Source of the DNA: Clostridia bacterium
GTDB taxonomy: Bacteria > Bacillota > Clostridia > Christensenellales > Pumilibacteraceae
Assembly: GCA_022793815.1 (NCBI GenBank)
Contig: JAAWDP010000009.1
Span: 62,001-126,000 of the forward strand
DNA length: 64,000 bases
Direction: 5' to 3'
Shown here: in pieces, positions 29,103-38,700 of the stretch
How the letters are laid out: the number at the start of each line of letters is the position of its first letter
Position numbering within the stretch: the first letter of the stretch is position 1
Position numbers and translations under genes: made by a program
The notes under the pieces: model-generated
Databases searched by the model: none
What the model saw: only the letters and a program-made list of their open reading frames with translations
What the model was told of the DNA's origin: nothing

Positions 29103-30211
29103 AGAACTCGGCGAAAAAACTTATTACCGCGTTCCTGTCCGCGCTGCTTATCTGCGTGTCGCTGACGTATTTCGGCTGCGGCAGCAGAGATTACAAAGCC
29201 ACGCCCGTACATCTGATAAGCGAAAGCGAAGCGGAGCAAAACCCCGTTCGTCCTATAGACGGCAGGGATGAGCGCACAGTCGTCGGAAACGACGCGCTCG
29301 AAAGACAGACGTCGCTGCTGCAAATCGTAAAAAGCGGATTCAAACCCGTTTTCGAAAGCGACAGCGAAACCAAGACCGTTTACGAAACGGCGGTTAATAT
29401 TTTAAACCGCTATATTAAAAATTCTTTTGACGAGTTCGAACGCGTTCACGCCATTCACGACTACCTTGCGTCCGCCGTCGTTTACGACGTAGCGCTTTAC
29501 AACGAGTATCTTTCGGGCATAAACGTCGGAAAGGAGCACGACTCTTTCAACCTCTTCGGCGCAATCGTTTCGAAAAAAGCCGTGTGCGACGGCATAAGCA
29601 AAGCGTTTTCGCTGATGTGCGCAATCGAGGGCATAGAAAGCGCATTGATATACGGCGAGTATACCACGGAAGGCGGCGTAGCCGCGCACGTGTGGAACAA
29701 GGTCAAAGTAGACGGAAACTGGTATAACGCGGACGTAACGCTCGACACGGCGCGCGTGGACATTGCAGGCGAGCAGCGCCGCTATGTACACCACGGTTTC
29801 TTTTTAATCAGCGACCGCCGTAATGAAGCGGAAACATTCGGGGCGCACCGCGCCGACCCCGATTACGAAGTCAATCCCGTAAACGAAGCCACGCCCGACG
29901 AAGGCTACGGCGCATACGAGTCAATGTATATAGACGCGGGCGGCGAAAGCCATTGCGCGGCGCTGAGGAGCGAGGAGGAACTTACCGCGCTTCTGCGTTC
30001 TGTCGGAAAAGCCAAAAAGCAGGTTGCCGCGCTGGATATCCAGCTTTGTTTCGAGGGCGTAAACGAGGACAGAATAGGCGCGTTCGATTACTATTTGAAA
30101 ACCGCGCTCGCCGAGGTCAGAAACACCGACTTTCCGTTCGACCCGGGCAAAGGGATAAGACCGTACGTGCAGTACCCCGACGGAGTGATACTGCTGTTCA
30201 TATATCGGTAA
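29099..30211 (+). CDS. Transglutaminase-like domain lipoprotein
   Basis: A 370-aa exported lipoprotein (signal peptide, lipobox YFGC, Cys ~27). A transglutaminase/cysteine-protease core is evident: Cys in KKAVCDGISKAFSLMC, His in AAHVWNKVKVDGNWYN and Asp in ADVTLDTAR. Such bacterial domains act as proteases or cross-linking enzymes at the surface. The C-terminal ~110 residues are unassigned. The start is GTG 29099, overlapping the protease stop codon; the two exported enzymes probably act together. Confidence 0.85.
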   Translation: MKNSAKKLITAFLSALLICVSLTYFGCGSRDYKATPVHLISESEAEQNPVRPIDGRDERTVVGNDALERQTSLLQIVKSGFKPVFESDSETKTVYETAVNILNRYIKNSFDEFERVHAIHDYLASAVVYDVALYNEYLSGINVGKEHDSFNLFGAIVSKKAVCDGISKAFSLMCAIEGIESALIYGEYTTEGGVAAHVWNKVKVDGNWYNADVTLDTARVDIAGEQRRYVHHGFFLISDRRNEAETFGAHRADPDYEVNPVNEATPDEGYGAYESMYIDAGGESHCAALRSEEELTALLRSVGKAKKQVAALDIQLCFEGVNEDRIGAFDYYLKTALAEVRNTDFPFDPGKGIRPYVQYPDGVILLFIYR

Positions 30212-30236
30212 AATATTTTTTAAGGAGATTGGAAAA

Positions 30237-30467
30237 ATGTACGAAAAAATTGTCGACATGCTGTCGGACTATTTGAAGGTGGACAAAAGCAAGATAACGC
30301 GCGACACCGACATCAAAAAAGACCTTAAAGCGGATTCGCTTCTCGTAGTGGAAATGCTGTTTGCGCTCGAAGACGAAACGGGCATAACCATTCCCGACGA
30401 AATGGTCGAGCAGCTCACAAACGTCGGCGCGCTCACCGATTACATCGAAGCCAACATGCAAAAGTAA
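30237..30467 (+). CDS. acpP: Acyl carrier protein
   Basis: A 76-aa carrier protein with the phosphopantetheine attachment motif DLKADSLLVVEM (Ser ~34) and the classic helix II/III pattern ALEDETGITIPDEMVEQ. It supplies thioester-bound acyl groups for lipid or specialised acyl transfer. It is not next to fatty-acid genes: it sits 25 bases behind the transglutaminase gene and one base before an unknown gene, so it may be a dedicated ACP rather than the housekeeping one. AAGGAG lies before the ATG. Confidence 0.93.
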   Translation: MYEKIVDMLSDYLKVDKSKITRDTDIKKDLKADSLLVVEMLFALEDETGITIPDEMVEQLTNVGALTDYIEANMQK

Positions 30468-30468
30468 A

Positions 30469-31179
30469 ATGGAGTTTTCGTTTCTCCGTATTTCGGGAGA
30501 AGATTTCGGAAAACAATTGCGCGCTTATGCGCCGAACGATACTGTCGGCGCATATTTGTCGCGCTCGGAATACGACGCTTACGCCGTTATGCTCGGCGCG
30601 GACAGAGTGGGAACATTAAAGACGTCGGACGGCGTTTTATCCGCTTTTTTCACGTCGGACAACCGCACGGATGCGGCTCGGCACGCTTTTGCCGCGGCGG
30701 TTAAAACTCTCAAAATACACAGTGCGCGCGTAATCACGGCAGACTCTCGGTTTCTCTCGCTGTGTCTGGGAATGTCGGACGACATCGAAACCGAAACGTG
30801 TCTGTATGCGCTCACCGCGCCGCGAACATATCCGTATATTCCTCTGCGTCCGGCGCTGTCGCCGAACGATTTGCCGTCCGCAGCGCCGGCGTGCGAACTC
30901 GGCGGCGAAATGCTGAAAGACCTTATCCGCCGTCGGGCGGTATATGTCGGAGAAGAGTGCTTTTGTATCGCCGATGCCTGCGACGGCTACGGAGCGGCGT
31001 TTATAAGCGCGCTCGCTCCCGACGACAGCGCCGTTTCCGCACTGCTCTGCCGAATGGGAATGTTCTGCCGCGACTGCAATATGCTTGCGCTCTCGCTCTG
31101 CCGAGAGTCCGCGTCCGCGCCGCTCGAAACCGCGGGTTTTGCCTGCACCGAGCGTGTGCTGCGCGTCCGCTTTAAATAA
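30469..31179 (+). CDS. Unknown protein, possibly GNAT-like acyltransferase
   Basis: A 236-aa cytoplasmic protein that I cannot assign firmly. A surface-exposed N-half (SRSEYDAYAVMLGADRVGTL) and a C-half with alternating strands and helices (SALLCRMGMFCRDCNMLALSL, then ETAGFACTERVLRVRF) give the impression of a divergent GNAT fold, whose last strand often reads GF....R.LR. It starts one base after the acpP stop, so tight coupling to the ACP is likely, and an acyl-ACP-dependent acyltransferase would fit. That role is inference. Confidence 0.45.
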   Translation: MEFSFLRISGEDFGKQLRAYAPNDTVGAYLSRSEYDAYAVMLGADRVGTLKTSDGVLSAFFTSDNRTDAARHAFAAAVKTLKIHSARVITADSRFLSLCLGMSDDIETETCLYALTAPRTYPYIPLRPALSPNDLPSAAPACELGGEMLKDLIRRRAVYVGEECFCIADACDGYGAAFISALAPDDSAVSALLCRMGMFCRDCNMLALSLCRESASAPLETAGFACTERVLRVRFK

Positions 31180-31200
31180 ATTGTTTTTCGGATAAAATAA

Positions 31201-31233
31201 AAAGACCCTGCGCCGAGCGCAAGGTCTTTTTAT
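31201..31233. terminator. Bidirectional terminator
   Basis: AAAGACC (31201-31207) plus TGCGC (31209-31213) pair with GCGCA (31217-31221) plus GGTCTTT (31223-31229), with T-rich tails on both strands. It separates two converging genes. Confidence 0.85.
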
Positions 31234-31253
31234 TATTGTTTGGCAAGCCGCCG

Positions 31254-33146
31254 TTATTGCAGATAGCCGTCTACTTCGGAAGTGTCTATTATCGCCGTCG
31301 TACCTATTTCGCTGAGTTCGAGGACAGCGGTTTTCAAGGTCGGTTTCGCCGTTGTGCTTGCAGTTCTGGAATAGTACGAATACTCTATTTTCGTTACATA
31401 ATTACCCGTGACGGTTACGGTAACGGAATAAGGATAGGCGTCGGGGCTGTCGGTTATTACGACATAGGTGTTTGTCAGCTCGACGGCTTTGAAAATGCTG
31501 TTGAGTTTCGCTGCCGTAGCCGAATCGAGCGAGTCGCTTCCCGTCAATACGTATACGTTTTGTTCTGTTTCGGCAAACAGACTTGCGTCCAGCGAAAAAA
31601 TCAAATCAATGCGGGGCAATCTCTGCCATGAGGTGGAAGAAGATACCGTGTTATCCGACTTTTTGATTCTCGCGCGTTTGAAAGTCGTCGCAGACAAAAC
31701 TTTCACATACTCTTTGTAGTTTACGTTTTCGAAATAGTAAAGGTCGCCGTTTCTCGAAAACGGACCTGCGGTATAAGATGTTGTTCCCGTTCCGGAAAGC
31801 GCTATCGTCGCATTCGTATAATCTTTCGCAAATATTTCCGCAAAGGTTTCGGACGTGGTCTGCTTCTCGTTTACGGTTATTGCAGCCGTTTCGGTGTGCG
31901 TCTGCCCGTTCCAGTCGGTGTAAGAAAGGGTGAGGGTGTAAACTCCCGCGACTGCGGGCGCGGATACGTTCAGCGTTCCGAAATCAATCATGTCCTTCGT
32001 AACCGTTACGTTTCTTCCGTCTGCGGAAACGGCGAACAGCGCAAGCAAATCTTTTTCGTCAAGCGTGTCGCCTTCGGTGTATTCCTTGTCTTTTGCCGTT
32101 ATCGCAACTTCGACGGCGGGCAGGTTATTCGGTTTTTCGATTTTCGTAGTGCCTACTGCCGTAAAAGTCTGATAAAAAGTAATGGTGCTGCCGCTGTACG
32201 AATTTGTCAATTCGCCGCCGAGTGCGGAAATTTTGCCGTCGGCGATTTCCGCGTAAAGGCTCTTGTAATTTCCCATCGTGCCGAACAGCGCATATTCGAC
32301 CGCCGTAAATCCTTCGTCGTACACAAAATATTTGCCGTCGACATATCCGAAGTCGTCGGCGGAAAGCATGCTTGTTTTCATGGAAAGCACTATACCGTCG
32401 AACGAAACAAGATTACTTTTTTTCCATTCGCCGCCGTCCTTGTAATAACCTGCGAGCAGCGAACCCGAAGCGTCGTATACGATGTATCTTTCGGGGTCAA
32501 TCACGCTTACGGGTACAGTCACGTTATGCGCCGCCTCGGCGGTGCGGTAATAGGTGGTTGTGTACGAAACAGTATTGTCGTCCTCGGTTTCCGTAACCGT
32601 GCGCACGGACGTGTAGTTTGAATAATCCGCATTCAGCGCCATAGCAATCGCGGCGTTCAAATCGTTTTCGCTCAGCCATTTCGCGGTCAAAACCACGTCT
32701 TGCTTTACGGTGGCGGAAAAGTCGAACTTTTCGTCGCCGTTATACCAGCCGTCGAATATGTAGTTTTCTCTCTTCGGGTCGTCGGGCTTTTCGACGGCGG
32801 TGTCGTAAGCCACGCTTTTTACTTCGTCGTTTTCGCCTTCGCTCTTAAATGTCACTTTAACGTATTTTGTGTCCCACTTGGCGCGCAGAACTATGTCGGC
32901 AGTGACCGCGCTGTCGAAAGAGTAGGGGGTGTCGCCGAGATACCAGCCGCCGAACACGAAACCCTCCCTTACGGGGTCGGCGGGTTTTTCGGCTTTGCCG
33001 CCCTCACCGACGGTTTGAGAGGCTATCTGTCCCCCCCCCGCGCAATCGAACGAAACCGTGTAGGTTTTGCCGCATGCCGCGAAAGAAAGTACGCCCAGCG
33101 CAAGCACGCAGGCAAGAACAGTTGCAATTGCGGATTTCTTTTTCAT
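31254..33146 (-). CDS. InlB-repeat lipoprotein with a G9 tract
   Basis: A 630-aa surface lipoprotein. The signal peptide ends at lipobox FAAC (Cys25). Two InlB B / Listeria-Bacteroides repeats follow (residues ~28-100 and ~100-165), each ending in VLRAKW or VLTAKW and containing GGWYLG or DGWYNG. A middle region is unassigned, then an Ig-like domain (~360-430, GTLNVSAPAVAGVYTLTLSY) and a C-terminal unassigned domain. It probably acts as an adhesin or binding protein. GAGGAGG precedes the ATG. Codons 36-39 are written with nine consecutive G, so a one-base slip would truncate the protein just after the signal peptide. Confidence 0.85.
   Translation of the reverse strand: MKKKSAIATVLACVLALGVLSFAACGKTYTVSFDCAGGGQIASQTVGEGGKAEKPADPVREGFVFGGWYLGDTPYSFDSAVTADIVLRAKWDTKYVKVTFKSEGENDEVKSVAYDTAVEKPDDPKRENYIFDGWYNGDEKFDFSATVKQDVVLTAKWLSENDLNAAIAMALNADYSNYTSVRTVTETEDDNTVSYTTTYYRTAEAAHNVTVPVSVIDPERYIVYDASGSLLAGYYKDGGEWKKSNLVSFDGIVLSMKTSMLSADDFGYVDGKYFVYDEGFTAVEYALFGTMGNYKSLYAEIADGKISALGGELTNSYSGSTITFYQTFTAVGTTKIEKPNNLPAVEVAITAKDKEYTEGDTLDEKDLLALFAVSADGRNVTVTKDMIDFGTLNVSAPAVAGVYTLTLSYTDWNGQTHTETAAITVNEKQTTSETFAEIFAKDYTNATIALSGTGTTSYTAGPFSRNGDLYYFENVNYKEYVKVLSATTFKRARIKKSDNTVSSSTSWQRLPRIDLIFSLDASLFAETEQNVYVLTGSDSLDSATAAKLNSIFKAVELTNTYVVITDSPDAYPYSVTVTVTGNYVTKIEYSYYSRTASTTAKPTLKTAVLELSEIGTTAIIDTSEVDGYLQ
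33031..33039 (-). repeat. G9 homopolymer inside the lipoprotein gene
   Basis: Nine C on the plus strand, nine G in the coding strand, spanning Ala36-Gly39 of the InlB-repeat lipoprotein. The length seen keeps the gene in frame. Confidence 0.85.
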
Positions 33147-33179
33147 AATTTTTTTTACCTCCTCTAAGGTATTTCGGTT

Positions 33180-33208
33180 ATTTTACCACATTTTGCCGCT
33201 TTCGTCAA
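33180..33208 (-). promoter_or_regulatory. Promoter of the InlB-repeat lipoprotein
   Basis: On the minus strand TTGACG (plus 33203-33208), 17-base spacer, TAAAAT (plus 33180-33185). Confidence 0.75.
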
Positions 33209-33259
33209 GTAAATCGATAAAGAGCCGCTCCGTTCGGACGCTTGATTTGTCTTAAACGG

Positions 33260-33288
33260 TTGATTTTTTCCTTTGTTTCGTGTACAAT
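33260..33288 (+). promoter_or_regulatory. Promoter of the MmpL-GLUG-methyltransferase operon
   Basis: TTGATT (33260-33265), 17-base spacer, TACAAT (33283-33288); the start codon is 39 bases on, after GGAGG. Confidence 0.7.
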
Positions 33289-33326
33289 AGTTTTATATTC
33301 AACGGCAAGTCAAAGCGGAGGCGTCT

Positions 33327-35747
33327 ATGCAAAAAGTCGCGAGATTCATAGTCGAAAAACGGATACTGTTTTTCATCCTGTTTGCGGCTCTTGTAGTCTA
33401 CTCCGTTTTTTCCATTCCCAAAGTCGGAATCGAATATTCCATAACGTCGTATCTTCCGAAAGATACGGATACTGCCAAGGCTCTGGAAATAATGGAGGAC
33501 GAGTTTGTCACCTACGGCGCGGCGAAAATAATGATACGCAACATAACATACGAGCGTGCCGAGGCCTTGCACGACGAAATAGCCGAATACGAGGGAGTAA
33601 AGAGTTTCGAATTTAACGACGGCGAGGACTGCTATAAAAACAGCTGTGCGCTGTTTAATATCACGTTCACGGGCGACGGCGACGACCCCGTGTCCCGCGC
33701 CGCATTCGAGAGAATAAAGACGCGGCTGAAAGACTGCGATTTCGTAGTGCCTACGCCGCTGTACGAATCCTTTGCGGACGAGTTGGCAAAGGACATGGTG
33801 ATAATACTGCTTATAGCCGCCGCGGTCATTGCGCTCGTGCTTATGCTGACGTCCAAAAGTTTTGCCGAGATTTTGGTTTTTCCGATAGTATTCGTCGTAT
33901 CCGCCGTGCTGAATATGGGAACAAACTATTGGCTCGGCACCATTTCCTTCGTGTCCAATTCCGTCTGCATAGTGTTGCAGCTTGCACTCGCGATAGACTA
34001 TGCGATAATACTGTGTCACCGCTTCACCGAAGAAAAAGAAAAGAATACGTCGTCTGCGGCGGACGCCATGACTGCGGCGCTCGCAAAGTCCATTCCCGAA
34101 ATATCCTCGTCGTCGCTTACTACCGTGTCTGGACTGGTCGCGCTCATGTTCATGCAGCTGCGGCTGGGATACGACCTCGGAATGGTGCTTGCAAAAAGCA
34201 TAGTCTGTTCTCTTCTCACTGTGTTTCTTTTAATGCCGGGATTGCTCATGATATTTTCCAAACTTATGGACAAATCGCGTCACAAAAGTTTCATTCCCAA
34301 AATAAACTTTTTGGGCAAGGGCATAGTCAAAATCCGCTACATACTGCTGCCCGTATTTTTGGCGCTTTTTTCCGTCGCGGCGTTTTTCAGTCAGCAGATA
34401 ACTTACGTTTATTCCGAAAACGCGATAGATACTTCGCGTCCCACAGCCACCATGCAGGCGGTGCGCGATACGCAGCAGGTGTTCGGTTACGACAATATGT
34501 TTGTTATTCTGGTGCCGAAAGGCGACTATGAAAGCGAACGCCTCGTGCTTGACAGCGTGGAAAGCGAAGAAATGATTTCTTCCGCACTCGGCATAGCCAA
34601 TATAGAAATAACCGACGGACGCTACCTGTCCGACAGCGTAACGTACCGCGATATTGCCGACATGCTCGACATACGCGAGCAGGACGCGCGCACCGTTATG
34701 TATCTGTACGCGATAGCGGTCGGCGATTATTGGGCGGCGGCAGGCGCGGACAGAATAGAGGAATATTCCGTTACGGTTATAGAAATGCTCGACTTCGTTT
34801 TCGACCACGACGAATATTTGGATTTGTCGGATAAGGATAGGGCGGACTTCGATAAAATAAAGGAAACGCTGAAAGACGGCGAAGCCCAGCTAATCGGCGA
34901 AAATTATACGCGGCTGATATTCAATATAGACGGAGCGGTGGAAAGCAAGGAAACTTTCGCGCTCATAGAAAGACTTATCCCGGCCGTCAAGGAAATCTAT
35001 CCCGACGCCATTTTCGCGGGCGAGAGCATGAGCGCATACGATTTAAACGATTCTTTCATAGCCGACAATCTGCTGATAAGTCTGCTTACCGTGGCGTTCA
35101 TTTATTTGATACTAATGTTCACGTTCCGCTCCTGGGGCATACCCGCGGTGCTCGTGCTTGTCATACAGGGCGCAATATTCCTCAATTTTGCCTATCCCGT
35201 GCTCATGGGGTCCAATCTGTTCTTCTTCGTATACCTTATCGGAAGCGCCATTCAAATGGGTGCGACGATAGATTACGCGATAGTTATTACCAACCGATAC
35301 CGCACATTGCGGACAGAGGGCATAGACAAAAAAACCGCAATAGCCGAAACGCTTTCGCAAAGTTTTCCCACGGTATTTACGTCGGGTTCGATTATGAGCG
35401 TGGCGGCGTTTTTGATAGGATTCATTTCAAGCGAACCGCTCATAGCGTCGATAGGGCTGTGCTTGGGGCGCGGCACTCTCATATCCATCGCCTGCGTAAT
35501 GACTGCGCTTCCCGCGCTGCTTTACGTGTTCGATAAACCTCTGGAAAAGACGGTGTTCAAAAAGCGTAAGAAAAAAGAGAAACTCAAAAAGCAAACGGTA
35601 TGGGCGCGCGCTCTCGCCGCGCTGGAATCCATGAAAAACGCAGCGTCGGCGGCAGGCGCGCCGCAGGGACAGCCGCCGCCTCTGCCCGAAAGCGCAAACG
35701 ATTCGGAGGAAAGCAAAGGCGGCGAAAAGGAGGAGACGCGTCAATGA
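33327..35747 (+). CDS. MmpL/RND-superfamily transporter
   Basis: An 806-aa membrane protein with the RND/MmpL duplication: one N-terminal helix, a large outside loop, a six-helix sterol-sensing-like bundle (LALAIDYAIILCHRFTEE), then the second helix, loop and bundle (QMGATIDYAIVITNRYRT). The buried Asp of IDYAI in each bundle is the usual proton-relay residue. The C-tail is cytoplasmic, Lys-rich, then Pro/Glu-rich. Such Firmicute proteins export lipids, peptides or drugs. The next gene starts in its stop codon (ATGA), so this transporter and the large surface protein are made together. Confidence 0.88.
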   Translation: MQKVARFIVEKRILFFILFAALVVYSVFSIPKVGIEYSITSYLPKDTDTAKALEIMEDEFVTYGAAKIMIRNITYERAEALHDEIAEYEGVKSFEFNDGEDCYKNSCALFNITFTGDGDDPVSRAAFERIKTRLKDCDFVVPTPLYESFADELAKDMVIILLIAAAVIALVLMLTSKSFAEILVFPIVFVVSAVLNMGTNYWLGTISFVSNSVCIVLQLALAIDYAIILCHRFTEEKEKNTSSAADAMTAALAKSIPEISSSSLTTVSGLVALMFMQLRLGYDLGMVLAKSIVCSLLTVFLLMPGLLMIFSKLMDKSRHKSFIPKINFLGKGIVKIRYILLPVFLALFSVAAFFSQQITYVYSENAIDTSRPTATMQAVRDTQQVFGYDNMFVILVPKGDYESERLVLDSVESEEMISSALGIANIEITDGRYLSDSVTYRDIADMLDIREQDARTVMYLYAIAVGDYWAAAGADRIEEYSVTVIEMLDFVFDHDEYLDLSDKDRADFDKIKETLKDGEAQLIGENYTRLIFNIDGAVESKETFALIERLIPAVKEIYPDAIFAGESMSAYDLNDSFIADNLLISLLTVAFIYLILMFTFRSWGIPAVLVLVIQGAIFLNFAYPVLMGSNLFFFVYLIGSAIQMGATIDYAIVITNRYRTLRTEGIDKKTAIAETLSQSFPTVFTSGSIMSVAAFLIGFISSEPLIASIGLCLGRGTLISIACVMTALPALLYVFDKPLEKTVFKKRKKKEKLKKQTVWARALAALESMKNAASAAGAPQGQPPPLPESANDSEESKGGEKEETRQ

Positions 35748-38700
35748 ACAAAGATACGGGAAAAAGAATACGCATAAATCTGCTTACGGGAGTCCTCACC
35801 GTTCTTTTGACGCTCGTGCTTTCGGCATGCGCGCTCGCAAGCATGAAAATAGCGTTTGCCGAGGGCGTCAACTATTATATATGCTATGAGAGCGACGGCT
35901 ACCGCGTGCGCGCGGCAAACGTCATGACTTTAAAGACGGCACACTACGAGATTTCCCCGACGCTCGAACGCGGCGACAAATTCATGGTGTCCGACGGAGC
36001 AGGCAGAATGTGGGGCGCGTCGCACGGCGGCGCGGTTGCCGTTACCGAAAGCGGCAGACGTCGCTATACGGTGCGTTTCAACCCCGACGCGCCATACGAA
36101 AACGGCTCGCATATTTTTTTGGACGACTACACGCCTGCCGTATATAAACTTACGGTGGACGGCGCGTCCGCAGGCGAAATGAAATATCTCACGGCAAACC
36201 CTCTGCGCGAAGAATATTACTTTTACGTTACGCTGTCGGGCGGCGAGCAAATAACCGTAATAGGCGACGGCGGCGAAATCTACGGCGAAAACGGCTTGAA
36301 CGAACCCGCTTTTTCCGTGCCGCTCGGCGGAGAATACCGCTTTGCGTTCACCGCCGACGAAGACAATCTTTTCGGCGACGGTAAATATATCGAAATGACC
36401 GAAATGAAATCGCTGTACCTGCTTTGCTCCGCCAACGATTTTGCCGAGGACGAAAACTACCGGCTCACGCGCGACGAGTCAGTGCCGTTCGAACAGTACA
36501 AGACGGACTTGACCGTGCCGCAAAAGGATTCCGAACTTCAATACGCGATACTGGACGCAGGAGACGGCGAACGCTATAAGCCGAGCGAAAGCGGAAAAAT
36601 AACGGTCAAAGACAAGGGCGACTACGACGTGCTGTATTCGCCCGACATAGTGTATAGCGCAAGCGGCGATTTTTCCGCGCATACAACGCTGCGCCGCAAG
36701 GAAAAGTACTATGACGGCTGGTTTGTACTCGGCGACTTCAACGGCTACACATATCTCGAAAACGAGGAGTTTTCCCGCCTTTACGAACTGACGAAAGACG
36801 ATTCGCAAACCTCTTACGACGAGTATACTCTTACGCTGAAAATATCTCCGTCCGAGCTGTCGCGCTTCGGCGGCAGGGTGGAGTTTTACATTACCGACGG
36901 CGCGTCGATATACCGCAAGCCGAACGGCGACGACATAGGTATAGAACTCGACGGCGAGTACGAAATCAAATTTTCACCGACGCACGACTACGGCAGGGGC
37001 TACCGCTACCGTTACGAGCGCAAAGCGGATTCGGCGCTCGGGCAAACAATAACCATTTCCGACGAAGCGGAATTTGCGGCGTTTCTCGCGCTCTGCACCT
37101 CGCCCGAAAACACGCTTAACAAAACTTTCGTGCTCACGCGCGATATTGACATGAGAGGTTTAAATTACGAAAGCGCGCTCATTTTCGCAGGGGAATTAGA
37201 CGGCATGTACCGCACCGTCAAAGGCATAAACAAAGGCGCGTTTCTGTTCCGAGAACTGACCGAGAACGCACGCGTAAGACGCACGCTGTTCGAGGTCGAC
37301 TTGTCATCGGACAAACGTGGCTGTGCGCTTATAGGTACGAATAACGGCGCCGTCGAGGAAATCACGGTCGGCGGCAGAATAAAAGGCGACTCCTACGTTG
37401 CCGCAATCGCCGCAACCAACGCTTCGGGCGCAACGGTAAAAAACTGCGTTTGCAATGCGTCCGTCACGGGCGTCATGAACGTCGGAGCAATAGCAGGATT
37501 CAATGCCGGCGAGTTGAGCGGCTGTATAAACAGCGGCTCGATAAATACGTCATCGCTTTCCGCATCGGATGCGCGCAGTATGCTCAATATCGGCGGCATT
37601 GCGGGGTACTCTACGGGCAATATTCTCGCATGTGTCAACCGCGGCAAAGTCGGTGCGCGTCAGGGCAGATATCTCGGAGGTATAGTCGGACTTACAAGCG
37701 GCGGACTGTTCGCATGCGTCAACGAGGGCGAAATAAACGCCGCTTCCTACGGCGGCGGAATAGTCGGTTATTACGGCAGATTTTCTTCCGACGGCGGCAC
37801 AAGCGGCGGCATAGGCGACTATCTTACAGGCGGCAGATTCGAACAGTGGCTGGACGAATATTTCGGTTCGGACAGCGGCTCTTTCGAGGAGAGTGCCGAC
37901 AGCGGCGTGCACGAAATCTATTATTGCATAAACTACTCGGACGTGAGCGGCGACGCCTATGTCGGCGGCATAGCCGGACATGCGGGCGCACTCTCGCTTA
38001 AAGTCTGCGCGTGCGTCGGCGTCGGAAACGTAAGCGCGCGCAATTCCCATGTCGGCGGCATAGTCGGCGAGGCAGGCGAGTGCGCTGTGTCCGACTGCCT
38101 TTCCTACGGCGACGCGGTCATAACTTCCGATACGGATTCGTCGTGCTATGCAGGCGGAATAGTCGGCGAGGGCGGAGCGGCGACGCGTATTCAAAGCTGC
38201 CGTTCGTCCTCTTATGTTGCGGCTCGCTCGTATGTCGGCGGAATAGTCGGCTCGCACGGCGGCGTAATCGGCGGCTGTATAAGCGATGCGGCATTGCGCT
38301 CGCGCTCGGACGGCGATTACTACGGCATGATTGCAGGCAGCGCAAACGCGGAAAAAGCCGAGTACAACTATTTTCTCGAAAACTCTTGCGGCGGTATAAA
38401 CGGCGTGTCTTATCTATATGATAACGGCTATGCGGCATGTCCTTTGCAAGCGGACGAATTGATGAGCCAAGGCATGCTTTCGCCATTGCTTGTCGGATTG
38501 GATACCGACGATTGGCTGGCAGGCGAAAACGAATCGCGCTATCCCGTGCCGCGCGCGCTTACCGAAAAACGCGAACCCGAAATATATTCGGATAAAGCGG
38601 CGTTCGGCTCGGCATACGAAACCGTCGAAGAAAACTGCGCTATCTTATCGGACACCGCAGGCAAACCCACAGTCACGGTCACGTTCTTTGCCTACGATTT

